Shown piece by piece: positions 46,240-56,043 of a stretch of 64,000 nt of DNA. The stretch covers positions 1 through 64,000 of the forward strand of contig DATMBG010000040.1 of assembly GCA_035559535.1 (NCBI GenBank). Reading direction: 5' to 3'. Position 1 is the first letter of the stretch, and each line of letters starts with the position of its first letter. Origin of the DNA: Candidatus Limnocylindrales bacterium (lineage in GTDB: Bacteria > Moduliflexota > Moduliflexia > Moduliflexales > JAUQPW01). Made by a program: the position numbers and the translations under genes. The notes beneath the pieces were generated by a model that worked only from the letters and a program-made list of their open reading frames with translations, had not been told where the DNA came from and made no database searches.

Positions 46240-49200
46240 CTAGGCTCCATGGCATTTTTTATATTTCTTTCCACTTCCGCAGGGGCAGGGATCATTACGA
46301 CCAATCTTGGGTGTTTGTCGGACGATTGGAGCCTGTTTGACCTCAGACTCGCTGGTATTGGTCTGGAGCGCATCGGTATCGATATGGATACCCCAGGTAT
46401 TGTTGGTGACTTCACTTGTGGCGGTGACAAGGGAGGATTTTTTTCGGGTTACGACAGAGAATTTAAAAACCGCCTCGACCGTTTCTGTGTTAATTCGGTC
46501 TATCATTTCGGAGAACATTTCATAACCCTCCTTCTGATACTCCAGAAGGGGGTCCTTTTGTCCGTATCCTCGGAGACCGATTCCTTCCTTGAGTTGATCC
46601 ATGGCATACAGATGGGCCATCCAGTTCCGATCGATGGTTTTCAACATAATCCATCTGAGGAAGGCATTCATTTTGGTCTCTCCGGGGGCAATCTCTCCAA
46701 AGGCATAGGTGAAAATATCGTCGGGAATTCCTTCAATCTCTTTCTCTTTCAGTTCATATTTCTCCTCAAATTCTTTACGAAGAATTTCCAGAAGATGTTC
46801 CCAGGTTAATTCCTCGATCACTATATTTTCAAAGGAAACGTATACCGAGTATTTATCCAGAAGCTCCGTCTTTAGCCCGTTCAAATCCCACTCTTCAGGG
46901 TATTGGCCTTCGGGAGCGTATTTATCGGCCAGATCATAGAGCACATCTTCGATCATATCGAAGAGATCTCCCTTGAGGTTTTCACTGTAGATGATATGAT
47001 CTCGTCGGGTGTAGATAACTTCCCGCTGTTTATTGTTTACATCGTCGTATTTGAGGAGGTGTTTTCGAATCTCAAAATTACGGCCTTCTACCTTTTTCTG
47101 GGCGTTTTCAATGGCTTTGGTAACCCAGGGATGCTCGATAGGCTCATTTTCATCCACCCCGAACCGTTCCATAATGGCGGCTACTTTTTCTGAGCCAAAG
47201 ATTCGCATGAGATCATCTTCCAGAGATAGATAAAATCGGGAAGATCCTGGATCTCCCTGCCGTCCGGAGCGTCCGCGCAACTGATTATCGATTCTTCGGG
47301 CTTCATGGCGTTCCGTTCCTATGATATGAAGACCTCCCAGTTCCACAACTCCCGGACCCAGTACAATATCCGTTCCGCGGCCTGCCATATTGGTTGCGAT
47401 GGTAACTGCATTCCGCTGCCCGGCCCGGGCTACAATCATGGCCTCTTTCTCGTGATGTTTGGCATTCAAAACATGATGGGGAATTTCGGTCCCTTTTTCA
47501 CCGCGCTCCTTTAACACCTGTCGAAGCTGTTCGAATTTCTCAGGACTTAAAATTTTCTTTAAGTGGACGAGCTCCAACATCTTGCTCAATCTCTCCGACT
47601 TTTCGATAGAGACCGTTCCTACCAGGGTAGGTTGACCTTTAATATAGCAATCTACAATTTCATTTACGACGGCATTAAACTTAGCCCGTTCGGTTTTGTA
47701 AACGACATCGGGATAATCTACCCGGATCATGGGTTCATTGGTGGGAATAACCACCACGTCTAACTTATAAATATCGGCGAATTCGGCTGCCTCGGTTGCG
47801 GCAGTTCCTGTCATACCTGCCAGCTTTTTATAAAGACGAAAATAGTTCTGAAGGGTAATGGTTGCAACGGTCTGAGTTGCCTTGGCAATTTTAACGCCTT
47901 CCTTGGCCTCTACGGCCTGATGAAGTCCATCGCTCCACCGACGCCCGGGCATCATACGGCCTGTAAATTCATCGACAATGATAACTTCTCCGTTATGCAC
48001 CACATAATCCACGTCCTTTTCAAACATGGTATAGGCCCGAATGAGTTGATGAATATTATGGAGCTTCTCGCTTTTCTCCTCGTACTCTTTAGTCAATCGC
48101 TGCTTGGCGTTTTCCTTCGCAATCCGACTGAGAGATTCATCATGTTCGATCTGGAAGAACTCCGTATCCAGATCTGGGAGAACAAAGAGATTTTCTTCAC
48201 CCCGGGAGAGAATTCTCTGTCCCTCTTCGGTCAACTCGACACTATTCTCCTTCTCATTAATTACATAGAGTAGACCCTCTTGAAGCTCATGGATACGCTT
48301 ATCCCGGATAAAATCGTCTTCCACCCGAACCATCATCTTTTTGGCGTCTTTGTGTTCGGCAATATAAGCAAGGAGTCGTTTATTTTTGGGATCCCCTTTC
48401 TCCACTTGAAGCAATTTAACGTACTTTTCATAGGCATCCGGATCCGTTTCATCATACTTGAGGACTTCATCGAAGATTTTATTAACGATATTTTGTTGTC
48501 GTGCCACCAGATTTTTGACGGGAAGTTTAAACTCATCGTAGCGGTGGGAATCCTGTTCTACCTCTCCGGATATAATCAGGGGCGTTCTCGCCTCGTCGAT
48601 CAAAATACTGTCCACCTCGTCCACAATAGCATAAGCCAATTCCCGCTGGACCCGATCCTTGGGAGAATCCTTCAAATTATCCCGCAGATAGTCAAATCCA
48701 AACTCATTGTTCGTCCCATAGGTAATATCACAGTTATAAATCTGCTGTCTTTCCTGAGTACCCATGTAGTTCTGGATGGCTCCAACCGTCATTCCCAGAA
48801 ACTCATAAATCTTGCCCATCCATTCCCGGTCTCGTCGGGCCAGATAATCGTTAACGGTTACAATATGAACACCTTTTCCAGAAAGGGCGTTGAGATAAGC
48901 AGGAAGGGTTGCAACCAGAGTTTTCCCTTCTCCGGTTTTCATCTCGGCGATTTTCCCCTGATGCAGCACTATGCCACCCATTAATTGAACGTCAAAATGC
49001 CGCATTCCCAGAGTTCTCTTGGAGGCTTCTCGAACTACGGCGAAAGCTTCAGGAAGAATTTCGTCTAAGACCCGCTGCATTTCTTTATAAATCGCTTCAT
49101 GGATAAAAGCTTTAACACCTTTTGTCAGGGTATTCTCACTCACCCCTTCAAAGTCCGCTTCATCTTTTACTTCCTTAACAATTTCTTCGATTTCCTTCTC

Positions 49201-49716
49201 CAGAGCGCTGATGACACTTCGGGTTAAAAAGTCTTGCGGGCATCGGTCGAGGTTTATCACAGCGCTTTCTTTATTCTCCTGATCTCCGAACTTTTCCTTG
49301 AGAAACTTAATAACTTCCCTTCGAGCTTCCAACTTAGCCTGTATGCCTTCTTGAACCCCTTCCTTTAATCGAGCTCTAAAAATTTCTGTCATCCCCCGGA
49401 TTTGCTCGTCACTCATAACCCGAAAATCCTCTGGGAGTACCTGGGCTAAGTCCTTTTCTTCAGACAGTTCTCGCCGACAGAGGGCAGTTTTTTCCTTTAA
49501 AGCTTTCTCGCCGAGTATTTTGAGTTCCGGGAATATTTCTCCCAGACTTTTTCCCTGGGCCAGTCCCTCTCGACAGCGTAAGGTTTTTTCTTTCAGTTCC
49601 TTTTCGCTGAGGAAACGGTTTTCTAAATAATTAATCCGATCAACGATAGGTTGAAGACTTCTTAAAGTTCTATCGTTTTTTGAAGGAATGAGAGAGGTAA
49701 GTAACGACATCCACAT
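46240..49716 (-). CDS. secA: Preprotein translocase ATPase SecA with large insertions
   Basis: A 1158-residue SecA against about 840-900 in most bacteria. Core motifs are intact: [19 protein letters not shown] (Walker A at 259-266), [35 protein letters not shown] and the C-terminal zinc motif [14 protein letters not shown] that binds SecB and lipids. The surplus is in two places. Residues 36-216 carry an N-terminal extension with three tandem copies of the LSxEELRxKTxxFRxxL-type helix. A stretch of about 75 residues near NBD1/PPXD ([20 protein letters not shown]...) resembles the insertion in Bacteroidetes-type SecA. ATG 49716 has AAGGAG upstream. Confidence 0.96.
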   Translation of the reverse strand: MWMSLLTSLIPSKNDRTLRSLQPIVDRINYLENRFLSEKELKEKTLRCREGLAQGKSLGEIFPELKILGEKALKEKTALCRRELSEEKDLAQVLPEDFRVMSDEQIRGMTEIFRARLKEGVQEGIQAKLEARREVIKFLKEKFGDQENKESAVINLDRCPQDFLTRSVISALEKEIEEIVKEVKDEADFEGVSENTLTKGVKAFIHEAIYKEMQRVLDEILPEAFAVVREASKRTLGMRHFDVQLMGGIVLHQGKIAEMKTGEGKTLVATLPAYLNALSGKGVHIVTVNDYLARRDREWMGKIYEFLGMTVGAIQNYMGTQERQQIYNCDITYGTNNEFGFDYLRDNLKDSPKDRVQRELAYAIVDEVDSILIDEARTPLIISGEVEQDSHRYDEFKLPVKNLVARQQNIVNKIFDEVLKYDETDPDAYEKYVKLLQVEKGDPKNKRLLAYIAEHKDAKKMMVRVEDDFIRDKRIHELQEGLLYVINEKENSVELTEEGQRILSRGEENLFVLPDLDTEFFQIEHDESLSRIAKENAKQRLTKEYEEKSEKLHNIHQLIRAYTMFEKDVDYVVHNGEVIIVDEFTGRMMPGRRWSDGLHQAVEAKEGVKIAKATQTVATITLQNYFRLYKKLAGMTGTAATEAAEFADIYKLDVVVIPTNEPMIRVDYPDVVYKTERAKFNAVVNEIVDCYIKGQPTLVGTVSIEKSERLSKMLELVHLKKILSPEKFEQLRQVLKERGEKGTEIPHHVLNAKHHEKEAMIVARAGQRNAVTIATNMAGRGTDIVLGPGVVELGGLHIIGTERHEARRIDNQLRGRSGRQGDPGSSRFYLSLEDDLMRIFGSEKVAAIMERFGVDENEPIEHPWVTKAIENAQKKVEGRNFEIRKHLLKYDDVNNKQREVIYTRRDHIIYSENLKGDLFDMIEDVLYDLADKYAPEGQYPEEWDLNGLKTELLDKYSVYVSFENIVIEELTWEHLLEILRKEFEEKYELKEKEIEGIPDDIFTYAFGEIAPGETKMNAFLRWIMLKTIDRNWMAHLYAMDQLKEGIGLRGYGQKDPLLEYQKEGYEMFSEMIDRINTETVEAVFKFSVVTRKKSSLVTATSEVTNNTWGIHIDTDALQTNTSESEVKQAPIVRQTPKIGRNDPCPCGSGKKYKKCHGA

Positions 49717-49798
49717 ATTTGCTATGACTCCTTTTAGCTTTTTCTAAAAAAGCAAATTTCTCTTATTAAAAAATAAGCTTATCCGGGTTCAGCGCTTT

Positions 49799-49827
49799 AA
49801 TTTAACTTATTTTAGCTTAAAAGTCAA
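49799..49827 (-). promoter_or_regulatory. secA promoter
   Basis: On the minus strand TTGACT (49827-49822), 17-base spacer, TAAATT (49804-49799), about 80 bases upstream of the secA ATG. The remainder of the gap (49828-50066) has a CCGGTA/TACCGG-type inverted pair near 49860-49980 but no gene that I can support. Confidence 0.5.
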
Positions 49828-50066
49828 GGAGTTTTCCAGATAAGGACCCGTATTAGTTTAGCCGGTACACTTTCTCAACCCCCGGGTACCGGGATAAAGT
49901 TTATGGATTTCAAATTAGGGCTTTTCATTAATCTTTGTCCTGGCGCGTATGCTCTCAGGGGTGGAGTTGGGAAGGTACCGGATCTTACCGGTTAAATGGA
50001 TAGGAATCCTCCAGGTGAGAGGAAAGACTTTACGAAGCAGTGGGGATAGTGCGAAAGAAGCGTCGT

Positions 50067-50831
50067 TTACAGTGACATGCCCCCATCGATAACAAGGGCA
50101 GAGCCGGTCATGAAGGCGGCCTCGTCGGAAGCGATATAGAGGGCAGCATAGGCAATTTCCTCGGGTTTACCCATTCGTCCCATGGGTTGGCGGGCCATAA
50201 AAGCCTGACGAGCTGTTTCCATATCAGCATAAAGCTTACTGGCTACTCCATTAAGGATAGCGGTCTCTACCGTTCCAGGACAGAGGCAGTTAACCCGAAT
50301 ATTATCCTTTACAAACCCCAGAGCCATCCCTTTTGTAAGGGAAATAATAGCTCCTTTGGAGGCCGAATAAGCATCACGGTTAGCATAGGGTCGAATCCCG
50401 TTTGCAGAAGCCATGTTAATGATACAACCTCCCCCTTGTCTCCTCATATGGGGAATTGCGAACTTAGACCCCAAGAAGACCGATTTCAAGTTAACTCCCA
50501 TCACCCGGTCCCATTCCTCTTCCGTTAAAGTTTCCACGGTACCTACGACAGAAATCCCTGCATTGTTAAACAAAATGTCTAACCGATTCCAGGTATTAAC
50601 TGTTATCTCTACCATTCGTCGGGCATCTTCAATTTGTGAGACATCGGCTCGAATGAATATTGCACTTCCTCCCTGATCCTTAATAAGTTGAACGGTACCC
50701 ACCCCGCGTTCGTTATCCAGATCTACCACACTCACTTTCGCACCTTCTTTTGCAAATAGAATAGCCGTTGCACGTCCAATTCCCGAACCGGCTCCTGTAA
50801 TCAAAGCAACCTTATCTCGAAGTTTCATCAA
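50067..50831 (-). CDS. SDR-family oxidoreductase
   Basis: A 254-residue classical short-chain dehydrogenase. NAD(P) motif TGAGSGIGRA, acidic residue in VVDLDNERG (favouring NAD), NNAG, catalytic Ser (NMASANG) and YSASK, then CPGTVET and VIDGGMSL at the end. It resembles FabG/glucose-dehydrogenase-type enzymes; substrate unknown. It follows the E1 beta gene on the same strand across a 134-base hairpin-containing gap, so it may belong to that operon. AGGACAAATTG before the ATG is a weak site. Confidence 0.88.
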   Translation of the reverse strand: MMKLRDKVALITGAGSGIGRATAILFAKEGAKVSVVDLDNERGVGTVQLIKDQGGSAIFIRADVSQIEDARRMVEITVNTWNRLDILFNNAGISVVGTVETLTEEEWDRVMGVNLKSVFLGSKFAIPHMRRQGGGCIINMASANGIRPYANRDAYSASKGAIISLTKGMALGFVKDNIRVNCLCPGTVETAILNGVASKLYADMETARQAFMARQPMGRMGKPEEIAYAALYIASDEAAFMTGSALVIDGGMSL

Positions 50832-50862
50832 TTTGTCCTATGCCCCGTGCCCGTTGAGTTTA

Positions 50863-50953
50863 GTCCATAGTCCGTCATTGAATGGTTTTGTCTATCACCC
50901 GGATGCTTTGGGATGGAGGACCAACCCAAAACAACAGGCAACGGACTATGGAC
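50863..50953 (-). repeat. Inverted repeat in the E1 beta-SDR gap (element H)
   Basis: GTCCATAGTCCGT (50863-50875) and ACGGACTATGGAC (50941-50953) are perfect 13-base inverted repeats around a 65-base loop. It lies between the E1 beta stop and the SDR start in the direction of transcription. Confidence 0.6.
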
Positions 50954-50965
50954 CCAAGAACCCGA

Positions 50966-51976
50966 TCAATCCTTAAACTGACTCATTACCGCTTTGAAAA
51001 TTTTATCCGGATTGGGAAGATAAAAATCTTCTAAACTCGGACTAAAAGGAACCGGAGTTGGAGGCGCGTTGACACACTTGATCGGGGCATCCAGGTAGTC
51101 AAATGCTTTCTCCGCGATAATGGCTGCGATATTACGACCCATGGAACAATTGGGAGTACTCTCATCCACGATCACCACTTTTCCGGTTTTCTTGACAGAT
51201 TCCAGGATTGTGGCTTCGTCTAAAGGCCAGAGAGTTCTCGGATCTACGACCTCGGCGTCGATTCCTTCACTGGCTAATTTGTTGGCGGCTTCTAAAGAAA
51301 AATCTACCATACGGGAGATGGCTACAATCGTTACATCTTTACCGGGTCTTTTAATATCTGCCTTACCCAGAGGGATTGTATAACTCTCCTCAGGTACAGG
51401 ACCTTTTTTCCAGTATATGAGCTTATGCTCGAAGTCAACGACGGGATCGTCATCTCGAATAGCGGAGATGAGAAGTCCTTTCATATCATAAGGAGTTGAA
51501 GGAGCAATGAGTTTGAGGCCGGGAATATGGGCAAAGATAGAATAAAGGGTCTGGGAATGTTGGGAGGCTTTACGAAGACCTGCCCCGATGGTGGTTCGGA
51601 GGACCATAGGAACCTTAGCTTTTCCTCCAAACATATACCGGAGCTTGGCAGCCTGGTTTAGAATCTGATCCAGACAGGTTCCGAGAAAATCGTTATACAT
51701 CAATTCCACAACCGGTCGTAGTCCGGTCGTGGCTGCCCCTACAGCCGCCCCTACAAACCCTGCTTCAGAAATGGGACAATCCCGAACACGCTCTTTCCCG
51801 AATTCCTTAATAAATCCTCGCGTTGTCCCCAATGGTCCACCCCACGCATCCTCATCTACCGTAGTCGCCCCTCCGGCAATATCCTCTCCCAAGAGGATCA
51901 CAGTGGGATCGGCCCGCATTTCACTTCGCAAAGCTTCTTGAATGGCTTGTTGATAGGTTATTTCTCTTATGGCCAT
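50966..51976 (-). CDS. 2-oxoacid (pyruvate/acetoin) dehydrogenase E1 component, beta subunit
   Basis: A 336-residue TPP-dependent E1 beta subunit. Typical stretches are EALRSEMRADPTVILLGEDIAGGA, GTTRGFIKEFGKERVRDCPISEAGFVGAAVGAA and the C-terminal transketolase domain with GKDVTIVAISRMV and VVDPRTLWPLD. It forms an alpha2-beta2 heterotetramer with the product of the gene 3 bases upstream and decarboxylates pyruvate, acetoin or a branched-chain oxoacid. Neither E2 nor E3 is in the window. A central insert-like WGGPLGTTRG is common in acetoin/pyruvate E1. Confidence 0.9.
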   Translation of the reverse strand: MAIREITYQQAIQEALRSEMRADPTVILLGEDIAGGATTVDEDAWGGPLGTTRGFIKEFGKERVRDCPISEAGFVGAAVGAATTGLRPVVELMYNDFLGTCLDQILNQAAKLRYMFGGKAKVPMVLRTTIGAGLRKASQHSQTLYSIFAHIPGLKLIAPSTPYDMKGLLISAIRDDDPVVDFEHKLIYWKKGPVPEESYTIPLGKADIKRPGKDVTIVAISRMVDFSLEAANKLASEGIDAEVVDPRTLWPLDEATILESVKKTGKVVIVDESTPNCSMGRNIAAIIAEKAFDYLDAPIKCVNAPPTPVPFSPSLEDFYLPNPDKIFKAVMSQFKD

Positions 51977-51979
51977 ATC

Positions 51980-52972
51980 TTATAATAATGCATACGATTC
52001 AGATACCAAAGGAGTTGCATAGAGACCCCTGAGGGTTGATTCCGGTTCCGGGTACTCACTTTTTTCTGCAAACTCAATGGCGTCTTGAATCTCTTTTTTC
52101 ACCTTTTCTTCGATTTCCTTGAGTTCGACCTCTGATAAAAGGTTATGGGATAAAACCCGTTCCCTGAAGCGAGGAATAGGATCTCGTTTTCGATATTCTG
52201 CGATTTCCTCTTTAGTCCGATAGCGCTGCGCATCTCCTTGATAGTGACCGTAGAAACGGTAGGTTTTACATTCTACCAGGGTAGGTCCTCCTCCAGATCT
52301 CGCCCTTCGAATGGCTTCGTCGGCTACTTCGTAAACTGCAAAGACATCCATTCCATCTACCACAACTCCGGGTATGTTATAACTGGAAGCCCGATCGGCA
52401 ATATTTTGAATCCTTTGATGGTATCGCTGGGGCGTCGCTTCGGCATACAGGTTGTTCTCGGCAACAAAAATAACCGGTAAATTCCAGATGGAGGCCAGAT
52501 TCAAACCTTCATGGAAAGTTCCCTGGTTACTTCCACCATCCCCAAAAAAGCAGACGGCCACCCGATCCAACTTCTTATATTGAGCCGTTAAAGCAGCTCC
52601 ACAGGCCATAGGAATACTTCCCCCGACAATTCCATTGGCCCCTAACATGCCCTTATCGACATCTGCTATGTGCATCGACCCACCTTTTCCGTTACATAGA
52701 CCCGTCTTCTTACCGTACAGCTCCGCAACCATGCGTTTGATATCACACCCCTTCGCAATGGTATGACCATGCCCCCGGTGAGTGCTTGTAATATAGTCTT
52801 CATCCCTTAAATGGGCGCAAAATCCAACGGCAACGGCCTCTTCTCCAGCATACAGATGAAGAACCCCGGGAATTTTTCCCTTGGCAAACTCATCGGCCAT
52901 AGTCTCTTCAAAGGTTCGGATCTGTAACATTTTTTCATATATCCAAAGCAGTTTTTCTTTGGGTATATCCAT
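51980..52972 (-). CDS. 2-oxoacid (pyruvate/acetoin) dehydrogenase E1 component, alpha subunit
   Basis: A 330-residue E1 alpha subunit starting MDIPKEKLLWIYEKML at ATG 52972, fixed by the excellent AAGGAGGAAAGAATT upstream; an open extension to 53017 is rejected. The TPP/Mg motif is GDGGSNQGTFHEGLNLASIWNLP...ENN, and HRGHGH and GKGGSMHI are the active-site and phosphate-contact loops. Together with the beta gene (3-base gap) it encodes the decarboxylating E1. Acetoin and pyruvate dehydrogenases cannot be told apart here. Confidence 0.92.
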   Translation of the reverse strand: MDIPKEKLLWIYEKMLQIRTFEETMADEFAKGKIPGVLHLYAGEEAVAVGFCAHLRDEDYITSTHRGHGHTIAKGCDIKRMVAELYGKKTGLCNGKGGSMHIADVDKGMLGANGIVGGSIPMACGAALTAQYKKLDRVAVCFFGDGGSNQGTFHEGLNLASIWNLPVIFVAENNLYAEATPQRYHQRIQNIADRASSYNIPGVVVDGMDVFAVYEVADEAIRRARSGGGPTLVECKTYRFYGHYQGDAQRYRTKEEIAEYRKRDPIPRFRERVLSHNLLSEVELKEIEEKVKKEIQDAIEFAEKSEYPEPESTLRGLYATPLVSESYALL

Positions 52973-53122
52973 AATTCTTTCCTCCTTGGTCTTGATACCT
53001 GAGATTCCTACAAACAATATATACTATCTAAACGCGTTTCGTCCAGGTATTGGCCTAAAAATCCATAACTCTAGCTGAGTAATACCGTGCCATACCACCT
53101 AGCGTATTATACCCCCAAGGGA

Positions 53123-53151
53123 ATTTAATATTATTCGACTGAATCTGTCAA
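53123..53151 (-). promoter_or_regulatory. Promoter for the E1 alpha-beta operon
   Basis: On the minus strand consensus TTGACA (53151-53146), 17-base spacer, TTAAAT (53128-53123). The leader to ATG 52972 is about 145 bases. A CCCAAGGG/CCCTTGGG pair (near 53114 and 53169) brackets the promoter. The rest of the gap up to 53429 holds no gene I can support. Confidence 0.5.
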
Positions 53152-53429
53152 AAGTTTTTTCATAGCCAGTAAAAAAACCCTTGGGTAGAATAATTTTATC
53201 TGAAAAAAAAGAATAGGAAAAAATTATCATAATAAGCTCAGAGGATCTTCCTGAAGTGGAAGTCATGCGTTAAGCATTCCAAACTCCGGTAAGGCAAAGG
53301 AGCAGAGGAGAAGTCTGGAAAGGATGGGGTACTTTCCTATAGATCTCCCATGAAAATCACTCCGGAATTTTCCGGTTTTGTGGTCATTCAGAAAATCATG
53401 GGCGTTTGGGTATCCGATAAGGAGGAAAG

Positions 53430-54308
53430 ATGATACGGAAACCAGGGATAATTTTATTTTTGACCTCGGTACTCTGTATGTCTCAACCCGAGGGATTTGG
53501 CTGGGATTACACAACTCATATGGTGATTGCACAGATCGCCTACAACAGGTTGAATAATAAAGCAAGAGAGCGTCTGGATGCGCTTGTACAAAAAATCAAA
53601 TTCCACGAAAAGACCTACACCTTCATTACAGCCGCATGTTGGCTGGATGATCTTCGAGATGACCCTGCCTATGAGGCACTTAAAACGTGGCATTTTATAA
53701 ATAAGCCTTATTTTGATGGAGTTCCTCCCAGGGAAATACCGTTACCGTCCGACCCTATACTTTCACATCTCCGTTCAAGCATCGAAAACCTGAGAATAGG
53801 GACCGGTTCTGAAGAGAAAGATGCAGAGGCCCTAGGGGTCCTTTTACACCTTGTAGGAGATGCCCACCAACCGCTTCATTGTATCAATCGCTATAGTGAA
53901 AAAAACAATGATGAGGAAGGAGACCGAGGGGGTAATGAATTCAAAATTATTACCGATATTGAGGGGGTGAATAACTTACACAGGTATTGGGATGGAGCTG
54001 CCGGTTTATTTAAATTTGAAACTATCCAGCGCCCACTTAGTCAAGAAGATCAGCAGCGTATCCAGAAGTATGCCGATGAAATTCTATCTGCCTATCCACC
54101 TGATGCACATAAGGAATGGAAAGAAATGGATCCTGACAGGTGGATTGAAGAGAGTTATCAGATTGCTCGGACAATGGTTTACAAAACTCCAGAAGGTGAA
54201 AGGCTTACGGAAGATTATACTTTTCAATCCCAACGGGTAGCCCGTGAGCGTATTGCTCTGGCAGGTTATCGGCTCGCTGAGTTATTGAACATGCTTTTTG
54301 GCAATTAG
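53430..54308 (+). CDS. S1/P1-type nuclease (zinc-dependent), secreted
   Basis: A 292-residue exported protein. After a signal peptide (about 1-24) the mature chain would begin with W25 (WDYTTHMVIAQIAY); in this family the N-terminal Trp is itself a zinc ligand. Further ligands are visible in ACWLDDLRDD, TWHFIN, LLHLVGDAHQPLHC and GGNEF...NNLHRYWDGA. The family cleaves single-stranded nucleic acids and has 3'-nucleotidase activity; in bacteria it may scavenge nucleotides in the periplasm. ATG 53430 is preceded by AAGGAGG. Confidence 0.9.
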   Translation: MIRKPGIILFLTSVLCMSQPEGFGWDYTTHMVIAQIAYNRLNNKARERLDALVQKIKFHEKTYTFITAACWLDDLRDDPAYEALKTWHFINKPYFDGVPPREIPLPSDPILSHLRSSIENLRIGTGSEEKDAEALGVLLHLVGDAHQPLHCINRYSEKNNDEEGDRGGNEFKIITDIEGVNNLHRYWDGAAGLFKFETIQRPLSQEDQQRIQKYADEILSAYPPDAHKEWKEMDPDRWIEESYQIARTMVYKTPEGERLTEDYTFQSQRVARERIALAGYRLAELLNMLFGN

Positions 54309-54382
54309 AAGGTTTCAGTCCTTATAGCGTCTCGTTACGGGTAAAAGGGTTATATATAAGGGAAGAAAACTCTCTGGGAGGG

Positions 54383-55399
54383 TTGGAGAATTTTCTTGCA
54401 GTTCTCCTGGAGAAAAGTTATCATATCCCTGTGAACCAGGTATCTCTTATCGATCTAGCTCGACAGGTTTTAAAAATTGAGTCGGAAGCCCTATTGAGGC
54501 TTGCAGATAGGCTGGGAGAAGAATTTATCCAGGCCGTTGAAGTTCTCTATGCCTGCAAGGGTCGGGTAATTGTAACAGGAGTAGGAAAGTCTGGATTAAT
54601 CGGGCGAAAGATCGTCGCTACCCTATCCAGTACGGGAACTCCGGCTTTTTTTCTCCATCCCACCGAAGCTTTCCACGGTGATTTTGGGGGGGTGGTTCGA
54701 GGTGACACCTTCTTAGCTATCTCTTATAGTGGGGAAACCGAAGAGGTCTGCAGGCTCCTCCCATGGATTAAGCGGATGGGATTGCCTTTAATTTCCATGA
54801 CGGGGAATAAGAACTCAACCCTGGCAAAAAATAGCGAGATTGTTTTGGATATCCACGTGCAACAGGAAGCATGCACGTTAGGACTGGCCCCTACCACCAG
54901 TACAACGGTTTCATTGGCACTGGGCGATGCCCTGGCCATTGCCCTTCTCAATAAAAAGGGGTTCAAAGTGGAGGATTTTGCTTTTCTCCATCCCGGTGGA
55001 AATCTCGGTAAAAAGCTCACGAGGATTGCAGATCTTATGCATGTGGGGAAAAAATTACCTGTTGTTACAGAAGATACGCCCATGAAAGAGACTATTTGTG
55101 AGATTTCGTCTAAGGGCTTTGGCGTCACCAGTGTGGTCAATCAAATGGGGAAAGTAACGGGTATCATCACCGATGGGGACCTTCGACGGGCCTTAGAAAA
55201 AGGGGGCGATATTTTAGATAAGCCCTCTAAGTTGTTTATGACCAGAAACCCTAAAACAATCGAAAAAAACGAAATTGCGGCTACTGCCCTTCAAATGATG
55301 GAACGTTATGCCATCACTTCCCTGTTAATTCTCAATGAAGCCGGAGAATTGGAAGGGCTTATTCATTTACACGATTTATTAAGGGCAGGGGTTGTTTAA
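54383..55399 (+). CDS. kdsD: Arabinose-5-phosphate isomerase (KpsF/GutQ/KdsD family)
   Basis: Up to 338 residues. SIS domain (about 40-195) with VTGVGKSGLIGRKI, SYSGETEEV and PTTSTTVSLALGDALAIALL, then two CBS domains (about 215-335). It converts ribulose 5-phosphate to arabinose 5-phosphate for Kdo synthesis; kdsC follows 10 bases later. HGDFGGV replaces the common HGDLGMV. Start is doubtful: TTG 54383 has GGGAGG too close, and the first 20 residues are not family-like, so GTG 54431 (start of VNQVSLIDLARQVL) is an alternative. Confidence 0.92.
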   Translation: MENFLAVLLEKSYHIPVNQVSLIDLARQVLKIESEALLRLADRLGEEFIQAVEVLYACKGRVIVTGVGKSGLIGRKIVATLSSTGTPAFFLHPTEAFHGDFGGVVRGDTFLAISYSGETEEVCRLLPWIKRMGLPLISMTGNKNSTLAKNSEIVLDIHVQQEACTLGLAPTTSTTVSLALGDALAIALLNKKGFKVEDFAFLHPGGNLGKKLTRIADLMHVGKKLPVVTEDTPMKETICEISSKGFGVTSVVNQMGKVTGIITDGDLRRALEKGGDILDKPSKLFMTRNPKTIEKNEIAATALQMMERYAITSLLILNEAGELEGLIHLHDLLRAGVV

Positions 55400-55409
55400 A
55401 CAATGAACT

Positions 55410-55937
55410 ATGCTAAGCCCCGAACTGGAAGAGAAGATCCAAAAGATAAAAATTCTCCTATTAGATGTAGATGGTGTATTGACCGATGGCCGGATTTTTA
55501 TAGATGATAGTGGTTTGGAAATCAAAGCCTTTGATGTGAAAGACGGTCACGGAATTCGGATGGCTCAGCGGGTTGGATTAAAGGTTGCCTTTCTATCTGG
55601 TCGTGTCTCAAAAACCGTTATAAAAAGAGCTGAGGAGTTGGGAGTCGTCGATGTTTTACAGGGGGTGTTTTTTAAGCTAGAAGGGTATGAAGCTTTGCGG
55701 GTCAAATATCAATTGAAACCTGAAGAAATGGCGTATGTAGGAGATGACGTTGTCGATATTCCGGTCTTGAAACGGGTGGGATTCTCGGTAGCCGTTCCAG
55801 ATGCGGTCCCCGAGGTAAAAGAAGTGGTCCACTACATCACCACACGCCCCGGAGGACGAGGGGCCGTTCGGGAAGTCATTGACTTGATTTTAAAAATTCA
55901 AGGTCGCTGGAATAACGCGATGGAGAGATACCGGTAG
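55410..55937 (+). CDS. kdsC: 3-deoxy-D-manno-octulosonate 8-phosphate phosphatase
   Basis: A 175-residue HAD phosphatase of the C0 class. Motif I LLDVDGVLTDGRI with both Asp residues, FLSGR (motif II, Ser), Lys in KLEGYEAL and motif IV YVGDDVVDIPVL. It removes phosphate from Kdo 8-phosphate to give Kdo for lipid A. Direct link to kdsD upstream supports the assignment; kdsA and kdsB are not in the window. Full family length. Confidence 0.94.
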   Translation: MLSPELEEKIQKIKILLLDVDGVLTDGRIFIDDSGLEIKAFDVKDGHGIRMAQRVGLKVAFLSGRVSKTVIKRAEELGVVDVLQGVFFKLEGYEALRVKYQLKPEEMAYVGDDVVDIPVLKRVGFSVAVPDAVPEVKEVVHYITTRPGGRGAVREVIDLILKIQGRWNNAMERYR

Positions 55938-55989
55938 GGGCAACGGGCGCCCATCGTCCTTACTAAAAACAGCAGGCAGGAGGTCGTTA

Positions 55990-56026
55990 AGTAAAGAAAC
56001 GGGTAATTCACCGATTGTTGTTTACT
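55990..56026 (+). repeat. Hairpin before lapA (element J)
   Basis: AGTAAAGAAACGGGT (55990-56004) pairs imperfectly with ACCGATTGTTGTTTACT (56010-56026) in the 106-base gap between kdsC and the lapA-like ATG (56044), which lacks a ribosome binding site. Confidence 0.45.
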
Positions 56027-56043
56027 GCTCACTGTCTCTATCT

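Noticed and set aside
46249-46809. 186-residue plus-strand frame, and 48280-48984 (234 residues)
   Set aside because: Both are antisense to secA, whose motifs are intact across the region.
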